The position numbers were made by a program, and so were the translations under genes. A stretch of DNA of 64,000 bases from Streptomyces sp. NBC_01283 (lineage in GTDB: Bacteria; Actinomycetota; Actinomycetes; Streptomycetales; Streptomycetaceae): the NCBI RefSeq assembly GCF_041435335.1, contig NZ_CP108430.1:9148001-9212000 (forward strand). Direction: 5' to 3'. How positions within the stretch are numbered: the stretch's first letter is position 1; each line of letters opens with the position of its first letter. Below are positions 48,036-56,210 of the stretch, one piece after another. The notes under the pieces were generated by a model. That model was not told the DNA's origin. It saw only the letters and a program-made list of their open reading frames with translations, and searched no databases.

Positions 48036-49264
48036 GAGACTTCCTTTGGTGCGGTGTGCGGGATGGCATGACCGGCGGCCTTGCGACCGGAGTTCAGAGC
48101 GCTCTGGGTGCGTTGCGCAGCTAACAGACCGACTTGCGCGTACTGCTCTGTCGGCGCCCTGGTCAGATAGGCCTCAGAGGACAGATAGGCCGTGATGCGG
48201 GGCTGCCGGTTTCGCTCGTACACGAGAGCGAGGTAGGCGATCAGCCCCACACCATCGGTGAGCTGTCGCTGTGTGAGAGCGCGCAGGCTCCGGCGCAGGA
48301 CCGTGGGATCCATGCCGAACCGGGTCAGCAGGGCGGTTGCCCGATCGAGGGCCTCCTCGTCGTCGCGCACGTAGTCACGGACGGGGATGTGGAGCGTGAA
48401 GCCGCTGGGGTCGCTGTCGCCTTCGGTGAAGGAATGGCAGGTGAGCGCGGACCGCCGCAGCAGGCGCGGCGTACCGTTTTCTTGCTGCCCGGATGGCGGG
48501 AGGGGGCCGGCGGCCGTGTGGAAGAAGTGGCGGATGTCTGCCGCTGCGGCCCCGGAGGCATGGCTGAGCGCGCAGGCGTCGTCGGCCGACATACGCGGGT
48601 GCTTCACGTAGACCTTGACGCGAGGTGACTCCCAGGAGCCCAGGTCCAGGGCGAGGAACGGATAGCCCGCCGCGGAGGGAAGCTGCGCGAAGGCCTTGTC
48701 GTAGCCAAGTCGGCGTAACGCCTCTTGCACGGTGTGTGCGGCGTGCTCGGGTCCGGCGGCGGAGGGGTTCAGATAGACCTTGACGCCGGGGACCCCTCCC
48801 ACGCGCAGATCGAGCGCGTACCACAGTGACAGCGGCCCCTGGGCCGTAGCGGGGAGGAACAAGTCGTGCAGGGCGTCGAGTTGATGGGTGGAAAAGTTCC
48901 AGCGGGCGGCCATCGCGTGGATGGCCTCGAGTCCGGCGCGGCCGCTGTCGCCCATGTCCTCGTGGGTGCATCCGGGCTCCACGAGCACCCGCAGTGCCGG
49001 GGCGGCGTCCGACGTGCCGGCCAGGGAGAACTCGACGGGGGTGTGGTCGTCGGAGAGGAAGCTGGGCGACGCCGGGGGCAGAGACAACGGTCGCCGGGCG
49101 GAGTCCGCGAGGGAGTCGAGCAGGACCTGCCCGTACAGCGCGGTGTCCGCCTCGCTCAGGCCCACCACGGCGCCCAGGCGCTGTAGTTGACCCAGCACGT
49201 GATCGCCGAGCGTGGCATTACCGGGTTCGTCTGCCGGTATGCCCGCCTCCGGCAGGGACGTCAT
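48008..49264 (-). CDS. Aromatic (indole-type) ABBA prenyltransferase
   Basis: This 418-residue soluble protein matches the DMATS/IptA-like aromatic prenyltransferases. These attach dimethylallyl groups to tryptophan or indole without magnesium-binding Asp-rich motifs. The pattern VEFSLAG, ALRVLVEPGC, LSLWYALDLRVGGVPGVKVY and RVKVYVKHPRMS gives the repeated beta-alpha elements (ABBA) with conserved Arg/Lys/Tyr for the diphosphate. It begins at ATG 49264 and is followed by the overlapping tryptophanase. This pair is known from Streptomyces prenyl-indole pathways. The conservon P450 lies 348 bp upstream. Confidence 0.87.
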   Translation of the reverse strand: MTSLPEAGIPADEPGNATLGDHVLGQLQRLGAVVGLSEADTALYGQVLLDSLADSARRPLSLPPASPSFLSDDHTPVEFSLAGTSDAAPALRVLVEPGCTHEDMGDSGRAGLEAIHAMAARWNFSTHQLDALHDLFLPATAQGPLSLWYALDLRVGGVPGVKVYLNPSAAGPEHAAHTVQEALRRLGYDKAFAQLPSAAGYPFLALDLGSWESPRVKVYVKHPRMSADDACALSHASGAAAADIRHFFHTAAGPLPPSGQQENGTPRLLRRSALTCHSFTEGDSDPSGFTLHIPVRDYVRDDEEALDRATALLTRFGMDPTVLRRSLRALTQRQLTDGVGLIAYLALVYERNRQPRITAYLSSEAYLTRAPTEQYAQVGLLAAQRTQSALNSGRKAAGHAIPHTAPKEVSWNRIASKL

Positions 49265-49612
49265 CGCGTTCCTCGCACGGCACGCCGCAAGAAGCGTCTG
49301 TACGGCGCGGAGGTACGGGGACGTGCTGCGCCAACGAGGCGGGAGACGAGGGCCGATCCGTCGTAAGCCACGGGTATTCGGCCCTGCGCCTTTTCGGGGT
49401 CGTCGCACCCGCACGAGTTCCTGCTGCTGGATGTGGTGCGCCGTTGGCCCGGCCGGTTGCCTGCGGAACGGGGCGCGGAGGTTGCGAGGTTCACTGCCTC
49501 TCCTTCATCTCGTGTCACTCCAGACACTCCGCGCTGTCCTACCCCAGCAGTTGATCTTTCATGCAGGCTACAACAACTGCCCGTGTCGCCTGCATCACAG
49601 GCGGTGCACCGG
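49265..49612. other. Gap between the conservon P450 and the indole prenyltransferase
   Basis: No gene is seen. ATGCAGGC (49561-49568) and GCCTGCAT (49588-49595) are complementary and could form a weak hairpin after the P450 stop. A promoter for the prenyltransferase/tryptophanase pair is expected but was not identified. Confidence 0.45.
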
Positions 49613-50965
49613 CTACTGGCCCGTCAGCCACCTCACGAAGCTGCTCCAGCGCGCCGGCTTGCCGGTGGCCTGCGGCTCCGCGGGCGCGGGCGTGGGCGCC
49701 AGGGGAGGGTGCGCCTGGTGGCGAGGGGACGCGTCCGTCGGCTCAGGCGCGGCCGCGGGGCGCGGGGTGACCGCACCGAAGCGGACGGGCAGGCTGGCCA
49801 GAGCTCGGTTGAAGGGGCCGGGCCGCCAGGCGAGGCTGTCCGCGGGGACCGCGAGTTCAACGTCCGGCAGTGCGTTGAACAGAGCCTCCAGGCCGGTCAG
49901 GGCGATGAGCCTGGCCGGTTCCTTGGACGGGCAGGCGTGCGGGCCTGCGCTCCAGGCCAGGTGACCGCGGGTGTCGGCCCCCTGGTCCGCGAGCGCCGTA
50001 TTGGCGGCACCGAAGGACACCAGGACCAGCTCACCGGCGCGGACCTTGTCGCCGGCCACGTCTGTGTCGGAGACCGGGTAGTGCGGCGCGTAGTTGGACA
50101 TGGGCGCGTTGCGCCACAGGGTGTCATCGAGGGCCTTGTCGAACTGCCCGTTGCGCGCGTACTCCTCAACGGTCAGCATCGTGTAGAAGGCGTTGCCGAT
50201 GAGGTTGCCTTCCGGCTCGCCGCCCGCGCCGAGGAGCAGCACCAGCGTGTGCGCCAGTTCCTCGTCGGTCAGCTGTGCCGGGTGCTGCATCAGGTAGGAC
50301 GTGATGTCCTGCCCGGGATGGACGCGCTTGAGTGCCACCAGCTCGCCCACCGCCTGGAGCAGGACCTGGCTGGCCTGCTCGGCATTGACGCCGTCGAACA
50401 TGCCGGAGATGCCGAACAGGACCCGGTCGCCGATCTCCGCCGGGCAGCCGAAGAGTTCGTTGAAGACGTACAGGGGGAGCTGTTGCGCGTAGTCCCTGAG
50501 AAGGTCGGCACTGCCGCGAGCGCTGAACTGGTTGATGAGGAACTGGGCGGCCTGGTTGACGATGCGGCTCAGCCGGCTGTTGCTGACGCGGGCGAAGCTC
50601 TCGGTGATGGCCTGCCGCAGTCGCACGTGCTCGGCGCCGTCGGTGAACATGCAGTTCGGCCGGTAGGCCAGCAACGGCAGGACCGGGCTGTCGGGGCGGA
50701 TGAGGCCCTCGTTCAGCGCACGCCAGCGGCGCGCGTCCTTGCGGAAGGTAGTGGGATCCTGCAACAGCTCAAGAGCCGCGTTGTAGTTGGTCACCAAGGT
50801 CGCCTCCACGCCGGGCGCGATGGTGACCGGCGCCGTGGGGCCGAGCTGATGCATGTAACGGTAGTACGCGTGCGGGTTGGCGGCGAACTCCGGGGTGTCA
50901 AGGGATATGCGCTGCCCACTGCCGTGTGCGGGGCAGCCGGGCGGAGGTACGGGAGGGGTTGTCAT
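49613..50965 (-). CDS. cvnE: Conservon-associated cytochrome P450 (CvnE)
   Basis: This 450-residue P450 has the haem-thiolate Cys345 in WSAGPHACPS. The usual FGxG is AWSAGP and the residue after Cys is Pro. The I-helix region reads GAGGEPEGN in place of AGxDT, and the K-helix reads DDTLWRNAP without an exact ExxR. These are departures that I associate with conservon P450s. A Pro/Ala-rich tail follows the fold. It starts by ATGA overlap with cvnD, so it is the fifth gene of the conservon operon. Substrate unknown; a prenyl-indole product is possible (inference). Confidence 0.87.
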   Translation of the reverse strand: MTTPPVPPPGCPAHGSGQRISLDTPEFAANPHAYYRYMHQLGPTAPVTIAPGVEATLVTNYNAALELLQDPTTFRKDARRWRALNEGLIRPDSPVLPLLAYRPNCMFTDGAEHVRLRQAITESFARVSNSRLSRIVNQAAQFLINQFSARGSADLLRDYAQQLPLYVFNELFGCPAEIGDRVLFGISGMFDGVNAEQASQVLLQAVGELVALKRVHPGQDITSYLMQHPAQLTDEELAHTLVLLLGAGGEPEGNLIGNAFYTMLTVEEYARNGQFDKALDDTLWRNAPMSNYAPHYPVSDTDVAGDKVRAGELVLVSFGAANTALADQGADTRGHLAWSAGPHACPSKEPARLIALTGLEALFNALPDVELAVPADSLAWRPGPFNRALASLPVRFGAVTPRPAAAPEPTDASPRHQAHPPLAPTPAPAEPQATGKPARWSSFVRWLTGQ

Positions 50966-51567
50966 GCGTGCTCCAGGGCGGCGCGCTCTTGCAGATAGCG
51001 GACCATGGTGATCAGGGCGTTGACGGACGACGCTTTGTCGCGCGCGTCGATGGTGACGACCGGGGTGTCGGGCAGCAGGTCGAGCGCCTCCCGGACTGCT
51101 TCGGGGGTGTGTACCGCGCTGCCGTCGAACTGGTTGAGGGCCACGGCGAAGTCGAGGCCGTAGCTCTCGACCAGATCCATGACCTCGAAGCTGTCGGCCA
51201 GTCGCTCGGGGTCCACCAGGACCAGGGCGCCCAGCGCTCCGCGGGCCATGTCGTCCCACAGATTGACGAACCGCTGCTGGCCCGGTGACCCGAACAGATA
51301 CAGCACGATGCGCTCGCTGAGGGTCAGGCGACCGAAGTCCAGGGCGACCGTAGTCGTGGTCTTCCCCTGCACTCCCTTGAGGTCGTCGACTCTCTCCGAG
51401 AGGCTCGTCATCTGCTCCTCGGTGGACAGCGGCGCGATCTCGGAGAGCGAGCCGATCAAAGTGGTCTTGCCGACGGCGAAGTGCCCGACGACCAGGATTT
51501 TCACCGCAGTCTGCTGTGCACCGCTGCGCACGTAGGCGTCCTCAGACAGAGAGAGCCTTGAGACCAT
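50962..51567 (-). CDS. cvnD: Conservon GTPase CvnD
   Basis: This 201-residue small GTPase has the P-loop GHFAVGKTT at residues 28-36. The switch II equivalent is YLFGSPGQQRF and the base-recognition loop is NQFD in place of NKxD. These are the traits of the MglA/Rab-like CvnD proteins that work with CvnA-C in a membrane-bound signalling complex. It begins inside cvnC (26-bp overlap) and overlaps the P450 by four bases. Confidence 0.92.
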   Translation of the reverse strand: MVSRLSLSEDAYVRSGAQQTAVKILVVGHFAVGKTTLIGSLSEIAPLSTEEQMTSLSERVDDLKGVQGKTTTTVALDFGRLTLSERIVLYLFGSPGQQRFVNLWDDMARGALGALVLVDPERLADSFEVMDLVESYGLDFAVALNQFDGSAVHTPEAVREALDLLPDTPVVTIDARDKASSVNALITMVRYLQERAALEHA

Positions 51568-51931
51568 CGAGCACCTCCTGAAGCAAGGCCTTGTTGGCGA
51601 GACGAGCCGAGGGCACCGGCGCACGGGTGACCAGATAGCCCCCCTCGGCGAGGGAACTGAGCAGCACCTTGACGACACCCAGAGGCAGCTGAGAATGGGC
51701 GGCGATCTCAGCGACCGAGAGGTAGCCGCTGGAGCACATCTCCAGGATCTGCTGCTCCTCGGGCGAGAGCCGCTGGGGGCGCTGCTGATCATCGGTGGAT
51801 GACGTGACGAGAGTGATGAGCGCGAACGCGCCCTCGTCGAGCAGGTCACGCCCACGGGTGATGACATAGGGCCGGACTAATTCTCCGGCCTCGGACACGA
51901 GCTCGGGCTCGGAACGGTCCGGATCCGTCAT
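51542..51931 (-). CDS. cvnC: Conservon DUF742 protein CvnC
   Basis: This 129-residue protein matches DUF742. It has VRPYVITRGRD near the start, ILEMCSSGYLSVAEIAAHSQLPLGVVKVLL as a winged-helix-like centre, and LLQEVLDGLKAL at the end. CvnC proteins occur between CvnB and CvnD and are thought to be adaptor components. It overlaps cvnB by four bases. Confidence 0.92.
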   Translation of the reverse strand: MTDPDRSEPELVSEAGELVRPYVITRGRDLLDEGAFALITLVTSSTDDQQRPQRLSPEEQQILEMCSSGYLSVAEIAAHSQLPLGVVKVLLSSLAEGGYLVTRAPVPSARLANKALLQEVLDGLKALSV

Positions 51932-52326
51932 GAGATGACCGTGTCGGTGCGGCGGCCGGTCGACATGGCCTTGCCCAGTCGGCTGACCAGCTGCTGCATC
52001 CGATACGTGATGTCTCCCATGTCGACCTCGGCGGACGCTGCCACGGCGAGGTAGGAGCCACCTCCTGCGGCATTCAGGAACACCCAGCCACCGTCGAACT
52101 CGATGAGCGTCTGGCGCCAGGTCGTGCCGTCGTCACCACAGAAGAATCCGACGGACCGGCTGAGCGACTGCAGTCCGCTCACGGCGGCGGCCACCTTGTC
52201 GGCGTCGTCCCGGCCGATCTCCGCGGTGCGGGACATCTGCAGGCCGTCAGCAGAGATCAGGACCGCGTGCAGGGCATGGGGAATCGCCAGCGCGTCCTCG
52301 AGCATCCAGGACAGGTCGTCGCTCAC
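51928..52326 (-). CDS. cvnB: Roadblock/LC7 protein CvnB
   Basis: This 132-residue protein is a roadblock/LC7 domain protein. DLSWMLEDALAIPHALHAVLIS is followed by ADGLQMSRT and a GGGSYLAVAAS strand. Roadblock proteins regulate small GTPases, so it probably acts as partner or activating factor of CvnD. It overlaps both cvnA and cvnC by four bases. Confidence 0.93.
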   Translation of the reverse strand: MSDDLSWMLEDALAIPHALHAVLISADGLQMSRTAEIGRDDADKVAAAVSGLQSLSRSVGFFCGDDGTTWRQTLIEFDGGWVFLNAAGGGSYLAVAASAEVDMGDITYRMQQLVSRLGKAMSTGRRTDTVIS

Positions 52327-53522
52327 GGGGCATCGAATCCTTCGTGTGTATCGGCAGGAGTGTCGCGTTCGGCGGCCGGTACCCCCGCACTTCGGCCGCT
52401 GAGAGTGCCGCGCTGAAATGCGCCCATGGCCGCCACCCGTGCCTCCGCCGACCGGGCCGGCGGCGCAGTCGCTTCATCGGGCTGGTTGTCCGGCACGAGT
52501 GCCATGGCGCGGCGCTTGTTCTGTCGCCGGGGCAGGTCGCCCGCTGTCGTCGCGGGAGCCGAACCGCTTTCCACTGTGCCCGCGTTGGCTCCTTGCGTTG
52601 CGGCGGGCCTCGCGGGTTCCGGCATGTCGGTCAGCAACTCCTTCGGCACCATCACCACCGCTCGGACGCCGCCGTAGGGAGAAGTGCTGTCGATGGTGAC
52701 CGTGAACCCGAAGCGCGCACACAGCGCACCGATCACCGCGAAACCGAACGCGGGAGGATTGCCGAGTTCGGAGACGCTCACCGCGGACCCACTGGACAGC
52801 AGAGCTGTGGCGGCCGTCTTCTCTTCCTCGCTCATCCCGACGCCTGCATCGTCGATCACGATGCACATGCCCTTGGGTACCGTCCGCACCTCGACGTCGA
52901 CCATGGAGGACGGCGCCGAATAGCTGGTGGCGTTGTCGAGCAGTTCGGCCACCGTCAGCGCGACCGGCTCGACGGCGCGGCTGGTCACCGCGATGTCCAC
53001 CCGCGAGGCGATGTCGATGCGCTGGTAGTGCCGGATACGGCCCTGAGCTGCGCGGATCACGTCGTAGATGGATGCCGCATCCCGCTGCCGGCCCAGCCAC
53101 CCGCCGCAGAGCACGGCAATGGACTGTGCACGCCGGTTGAACTGCGAGTTCATGTGGTCGACGTCCAGCAGATCTCGCAGCACGGCCGAATCGCCGTACT
53201 TCTTCTGCAGCCCGGAGATGGCCCGCTGCTGTTCCGCCGCGAGGCCCTGAAGGGTCTGCATCGCAGACTTCAGTACGGTATTGGTGGCGTTCTCCGCCTC
53301 TTCCTTTGCCTGTCGGACCACCTCGTCGTAGCCCCTGCGGAGCTCTGCGATGGTGGATTGGAGGTCAGCGTGGCTGCCCTGAAGTTCGGTCAGATCGCTT
53401 TCGAGTCCCCGCTTCTGACGGCGCAACGACTCACTCGTTTTTCGCTGGCGAACGACCACCATGGTGGCGACAGGGACGCCGGCAGCAAGCGCCCAGACCG
53501 TCGGATCCTGCAAAATTGTCAT
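52323..53522 (-). CDS. cvnA: Conservon sensor kinase-like CvnA
   Basis: This 399-residue protein has one N-terminal hydrophobic segment (about 7-25) and then a coiled coil (residues about 30-100). A histidine-kinase-like ATPase domain contains VAELLDNATSYSAP (N box) and IDDAGVGMS (G1). The tail is long and disordered. No clear phospho-His box is visible, so it may bind ATP without classical kinase action, as proposed for CvnA. It is the first gene of the cvnABCDE operon. Confidence 0.9.
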   Translation of the reverse strand: MTILQDPTVWALAAGVPVATMVVVRQRKTSESLRRQKRGLESDLTELQGSHADLQSTIAELRRGYDEVVRQAKEEAENATNTVLKSAMQTLQGLAAEQQRAISGLQKKYGDSAVLRDLLDVDHMNSQFNRRAQSIAVLCGGWLGRQRDAASIYDVIRAAQGRIRHYQRIDIASRVDIAVTSRAVEPVALTVAELLDNATSYSAPSSMVDVEVRTVPKGMCIVIDDAGVGMSEEEKTAATALLSSGSAVSVSELGNPPAFGFAVIGALCARFGFTVTIDSTSPYGGVRAVVMVPKELLTDMPEPARPAATQGANAGTVESGSAPATTAGDLPRRQNKRRAMALVPDNQPDEATAPPARSAEARVAAMGAFQRGTLSGRSAGVPAAERDTPADTHEGFDAP

Positions 53523-53680
53523 GTGACTCTCTTTGAGCGGCTGGAGTCCAGCTCTCGGAATCTATCCATGCGGACTCTCGACGTGGGCAGCCTTCACCAC
53601 CCGGAGAGCCCCCTGGCTGTAGCCAAGCCGAGGAAAAAGTCCACGTGGCATGTGCCCGAGATCGTAACACCAAACGATCA

Positions 53681-53694
53681 TGACACTTTGTCAA
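53681..53694 (-). promoter_or_regulatory. Palindrome over a TTGACA box upstream of the conservon
   Basis: TGACA-CTT-TGTCA (53681-53693) is an inverted repeat, and the minus-strand TTGACA at 53694-53689 overlaps it, about 170 bp before cvnA. I could not find a matching -10 at standard spacing, so the promoter is only a candidate. Confidence 0.35.
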
Positions 53695-54236
53695 GTACGC
53701 CACGCCGGGGCCACGTTGGCGAAAAAGCCATGCTCAGGTCAGTGGAGAAGATGTGAGCGCGACGTGGAGACTCACAGCAGCCGGCCGCGCACTGAGTCGC
53801 CCAGCAGTGCGCTGTCCGAGTTTTCGCAGCGCAGAGAGCCCTCACCTTGTGACCGGATGCCCGCACCGGAACACGGGCCGGCAAGGCGAAGCACGGACGA
53901 GAGGCGTCCGCTCAGCGCAAGATGGCTAATTTGGGCGCGGCTGGGGGAGTGCGAGGCGTCGACGCAGGCGTGCGCGCATCGGGGCATCAAGTCACCACGC
54001 CCTGGCCGACCTTGACGCCCTCGTGGCCTGGGATTCGGAACCCGTGCCGTCAGATGAACTGTCGAGGAGCAGGATCAGGCACGGGGGCGGAGGGCGGTTC
54101 GCGCTCTTTGCCGATCAGGGCCCCTTCGCCGAGGCTGACCCTCAACAGCAGGCGCACGCCCCGAGCAAATACGCGCGTTCCAACGCCCTGCCCGCCTACA
54201 CCACTCGATGGGGCACCATCCGGTTAGGTGGGGTGG
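53695..54236. other. Intergenic region between conservon and DauR-type gene
   Basis: No gene is recognised. Short open frames lack domain similarity. Confidence 0.4.
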
Positions 54237-54923
54237 TTATTTCGTGTAGTTGTAGACAGTTGCCCGGGAGACGCCGAGCCGGTCGGCGATGTGCTGTGCG
54301 GAACTGCGGGCCTCAAAGAATCCCTCGTGATGCAGATGCCGGACCAGTTCGCGCTTCTGGCTGCGGTTAAGGCTGCGGGGGGTGCTGGAGCGCTGGGCCG
54401 CGAAGGAGTCGATGGCCGACCGCAGTTCGCGTCCCGTGCGGTCGCGCAGCGTCTCCAACGCCTCACCCGTATATTCGTTGTCCGTGGCGACGAGGTTGGC
54501 CAGGGTCAGTGCCAGCGGGGACAGCGTGCTGATGTCCAGGTTCAGGCAGAGTGCCGCGACGTAACGCCCGTCGGCGTTCTTGATGCCGATCGAGGTGCTC
54601 TTGGCCGGGCGTCCGTCGGGGAACTGGTTGCTGTAGTTCTGGATGACGCTGGGGTAGTCGGGGTCAGCGATGCGGCGCAGCCCCAGCTCAGTGGCGGAGT
54701 CGCCGACCTGCCGCCCGGAGAGGTTGTTCTCGATGGCGCGGATGGCGCTGTCGGGTTGGCGCAAATCGTGCAGGACGACTTCGCACAGGCCCGGGAACAT
54801 GCGGCCGATGGCGACGGCGATGCGCTCAGCTTCCTGTACCAGGTGCTCGTCCTCCGCTACGAGGGATGCATCCTTCGGCACGGGGTGGGCGTCGGTGAGA
54901 TCGTCTGGGGAGGGGTGTGCCAT
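54237..54923 (-). CDS. YheO/DauR-type transcriptional regulator
   Basis: This 228-residue protein has an N-terminal PAS-like YheO domain (MFPGLCEVVLHDLRQPD, then IENNLSGRQVGDSA and STSIGIKNADGRYVAALCLN). A C-terminal HTH follows (VRHLHHEGFFEARSSAQHIA, then DRLGVSRATVYNYTK). DauR controls D-arginine catabolism in Pseudomonas. This protein lies 25 bp downstream of a PLP lyase gene in the same operon, so it probably senses that enzyme's amino acid substrate. Confidence 0.9.
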   Translation of the reverse strand: MAHPSPDDLTDAHPVPKDASLVAEDEHLVQEAERIAVAIGRMFPGLCEVVLHDLRQPDSAIRAIENNLSGRQVGDSATELGLRRIADPDYPSVIQNYSNQFPDGRPAKSTSIGIKNADGRYVAALCLNLDISTLSPLALTLANLVATDNEYTGEALETLRDRTGRELRSAIDSFAAQRSSTPRSLNRSQKRELVRHLHHEGFFEARSSAQHIADRLGVSRATVYNYTK

Positions 54924-54948
54924 CGCGCTTTCCTTTGCTGGTATCGGC

Positions 54949-56106
54949 TCAGTCGCTGGGCCCGGCGAAGACCGAGGCCAGCTGCTCTGCGGACTTCAGC
55001 CCCGCACCGGTGAGGACGACCACGGTCGTCTCGCCCGGCGCGATGTCGCCCGTCGCGAGGAAGTGGTCGAGGGCTGCCGCGGCAACGCTGCTGGTCGGCT
55101 CGGCGTACAGGCCTCGCGCGCTCAGCGCGCGGACCGCGGTGTGAATCTCCGCCTCCGGGACGGCGTAGGCGGCGCCATCGGAGCGGCGGATGGCCGCCAC
55201 GGCCTCCGGCAGCCGGATCGGGCGGGCGATCGACGCGCCCTCGGCGATCGTCGGTACCCGCTCGCCGCGGCTGGAGGGGGAGATGCCGTTGAACGTGTCG
55301 GCAATGGTCGCCCAGTGCTCGGGCTGCCCGACGAACAGGCGCGGGCGCCGGTCGATCTGGCCCGCCTCGAGCAGCTCGCCGAAGGCGAGGTCGCACCCGA
55401 GGATGTTGCTGCCCGCGCCGGCCACCAGGACGACGTTGTCGGGTGCGGTGAAGCCGAGGGACTCCCACATCTCGTAGGCGATGGTCTTGGTGCCCTGGAG
55501 GAACATGGGGTGCCAGTTGTGGCTGGCGTAGGGGATCTGCTCCGACTGGCGGATCGCCTCATCCGCGACCTCGTCGCGGGTACCGCCCACCAGCTCGACC
55601 TCCGCTCCGTAGGCGCGGGTTTGGAGGATCTTGGCCTCCGAGGTGAGGGCGGGAACGATCACCTTGGCGCGGATGCCGGCAGCGGCGGCGTAGGCGGCCA
55701 CCGCAGAACCGCCGTTGCCCGAACTGTCCTCGAGGACGCGATCGGCGCCGTGCGCCACGAGGTGGGACATCATCACCGATACGCCCCGGTCCTTGAAGCT
55801 GGAGGTCGGGTTGAACCACTCCAGCTTGAAGTGCACGCGTCGGCCGGCCCAGTCGACCGGGACCATCGGCGTACACCCTTCTCCCAGGCTCACCCGGCGG
55901 GCGGCGTCGACGGGCAGGGCCGCGTGGTAGCGCCACAGGGACCGTTCGGCGGTGTCGATCTGCTCGGGCCGCAGGCCCGGCAGTGCACTGACGGCGAGAG
56001 GGCTGCCGTCCTTGCCCCGCCAGCGGGGCTCGTCCAGGGGGTAGCGCTGTCCGGACCGGTCGTACAGGTCGGGGGCAGTGGCGGCTGGGTGCTGTTCGGC
56101 ATTCAT
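54949..56106 (-). CDS. PLP-dependent lyase (threonine synthase/dehydratase fold type II)
   Basis: This 385-residue protein has the fold type II PLP lysine in TSSFKDRGVS (Lys105). SSGNGGSAVAAYAAAAGI binds the PLP phosphate and GAGSNILGCDLAFGEL follows. VVLTGAGLKS near the C-terminus is a threonine-synthase-like end. Diaminopropionate ammonia-lyase or a beta-replacing enzyme is also possible. A DauR-type regulator follows at 25 bp. A promoter with TTGTTT and TAGCAT is predicted upstream. Confidence 0.85.
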   Translation of the reverse strand: MNAEQHPAATAPDLYDRSGQRYPLDEPRWRGKDGSPLAVSALPGLRPEQIDTAERSLWRYHAALPVDAARRVSLGEGCTPMVPVDWAGRRVHFKLEWFNPTSSFKDRGVSVMMSHLVAHGADRVLEDSSGNGGSAVAAYAAAAGIRAKVIVPALTSEAKILQTRAYGAEVELVGGTRDEVADEAIRQSEQIPYASHNWHPMFLQGTKTIAYEMWESLGFTAPDNVVLVAGAGSNILGCDLAFGELLEAGQIDRRPRLFVGQPEHWATIADTFNGISPSSRGERVPTIAEGASIARPIRLPEAVAAIRRSDGAAYAVPEAEIHTAVRALSARGLYAEPTSSVAAAALDHFLATGDIAPGETTVVVLTGAGLKSAEQLASVFAGPSD

Positions 56107-56180
56107 GGACGGTTCCGGCTTCTCCTCGCTCGACGTGCGGTCGTGGGGTCCTGCGACCCGGCAGGCACGCTGCCATCCGC

Positions 56181-56210
56181 ATGCTAGAGGTGGTGTCCAG
56201 ATTTAAACAA
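56181..56210 (-). promoter_or_regulatory. Predicted promoter of the PLP lyase/DauR operon
   Basis: On the minus strand, TTGTTT (56210-56205) and TAGCAT (56186-56181) are spaced by 18 bp, about 75 bp before the ATG at 56106. The A/T-rich local sequence (ATTTAAACAA) stands out from the surrounding GC. Confidence 0.5.
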
